From the NCBI GenBank assembly GCA_963606545.1, contig CAVCYP010000027.1, positions 1 to 22,698 on the forward strand: a DNA stretch of 22,698 nt, read 5' to 3'. Position 1 is the first letter of the stretch. The number at the start of each line of letters is the position of its first letter. The notes beneath the pieces are model-generated. The model saw nothing but the letters and a program-made list of their open reading frames with translations, ran no database searches and was not told where the DNA came from. Made by a program: the position numbers and the translations under genes. Source of the stretch: UBA9732 sp963606545 (GTDB lineage Bacteria; Spirochaetota; Spirochaetia; Sphaerochaetales; Sphaerochaetaceae). Positions 22,692-22,698 of the stretch are shown in pieces.

Positions 22692-22698
22692 GAAGGAG
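22692..22698 (+). promoter_or_regulatory. Shine-Dalgarno-like site at the window edge
   Basis: GAAGGAG occupies the final seven bases and would suit a + strand gene starting just beyond the window. Alternatively the ATG at 22683 (ATGTCAGAAGAAGGAG) is itself a start. The window ends before this can be decided. Confidence 0.35.

Noticed and set aside
1..22698. tRNA genes, CRISPR arrays, insertion sequences or prophage genes
   Set aside because: I found no cloverleaf-like segment, no regular spacer-repeat series and no transposase or integrase motifs on either strand.

Overview
This window looks like a stretch of chromosome from a low-G+C spirochaete, most likely a Treponema of the gut or oral type. 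The evidence is indirect: an AT-rich composition, several small lipoproteins with spirochaete-tolerant lipoboxes, a cmk gene directly upstream of a six-domain ribosomal protein S1 gene (from memory, fused in Treponema pallidum), and a large predicted outer-membrane barrel. No marker here fixes the species. The content is mainly housekeeping. I see no mobile element, CRISPR array, tRNA or rRNA.

Left block, + strand (82-10076): a TPR-like lipoprotein, a radical SAM/DUF2344 fusion protein, MazG, SbcD, SbcC and a 639-residue predicted beta-barrel. The first five genes overlap or nearly touch (ATGA overlaps at 879-882 and 3293-3296, an 11-base sbcD/sbcC overlap), so they form one operon of nucleotide-pool cleaning (MazG) and DNA-end processing (SbcCD) plus an uncharacterised radical SAM enzyme. 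The barrel gene follows after 58 bases with a strong ribosome binding site.

Middle: a nested set of hairpins (10111-10189) separates this block from a convergent - strand operon (12946-10210): a PLP-dependent diaminopropionate ammonia-lyase (DpaL/YgeX type), a small lipoprotein and a short-chain dehydrogenase with a long insert between its catalytic Ser and Tyr. A 287-base divergent intergenic region (12947-13233) holds promoter-like sites and a perfect 10-bp inverted repeat. It leads to a + strand alkaline-phosphatase-superfamily phosphodiesterase (13234-14325).

Right block, - strand (22440-14311): ten tightly packed genes, rpe, dtd, recA, scpA, scpB, an RsuA/RluB-type pseudouridine synthase, cmk, rpsA, a membrane-anchored TPR protein and a lipoprotein. 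They cover sugar phosphate metabolism, tRNA proofreading, recombination, chromosome condensation and ribosome function. An internal promoter abutting the scpB start codon suggests a possible leaderless transcript. At the right edge a + strand promoter-like pair and a good intrinsic terminator enclose about 63 nt: a candidate small RNA, or an attenuated leader for a gene starting at or just beyond the window. No clear new multi-gene system is visible; the best leads are this small transcription unit, the leaderless starts and the dpaL-lipoprotein-SDR operon.
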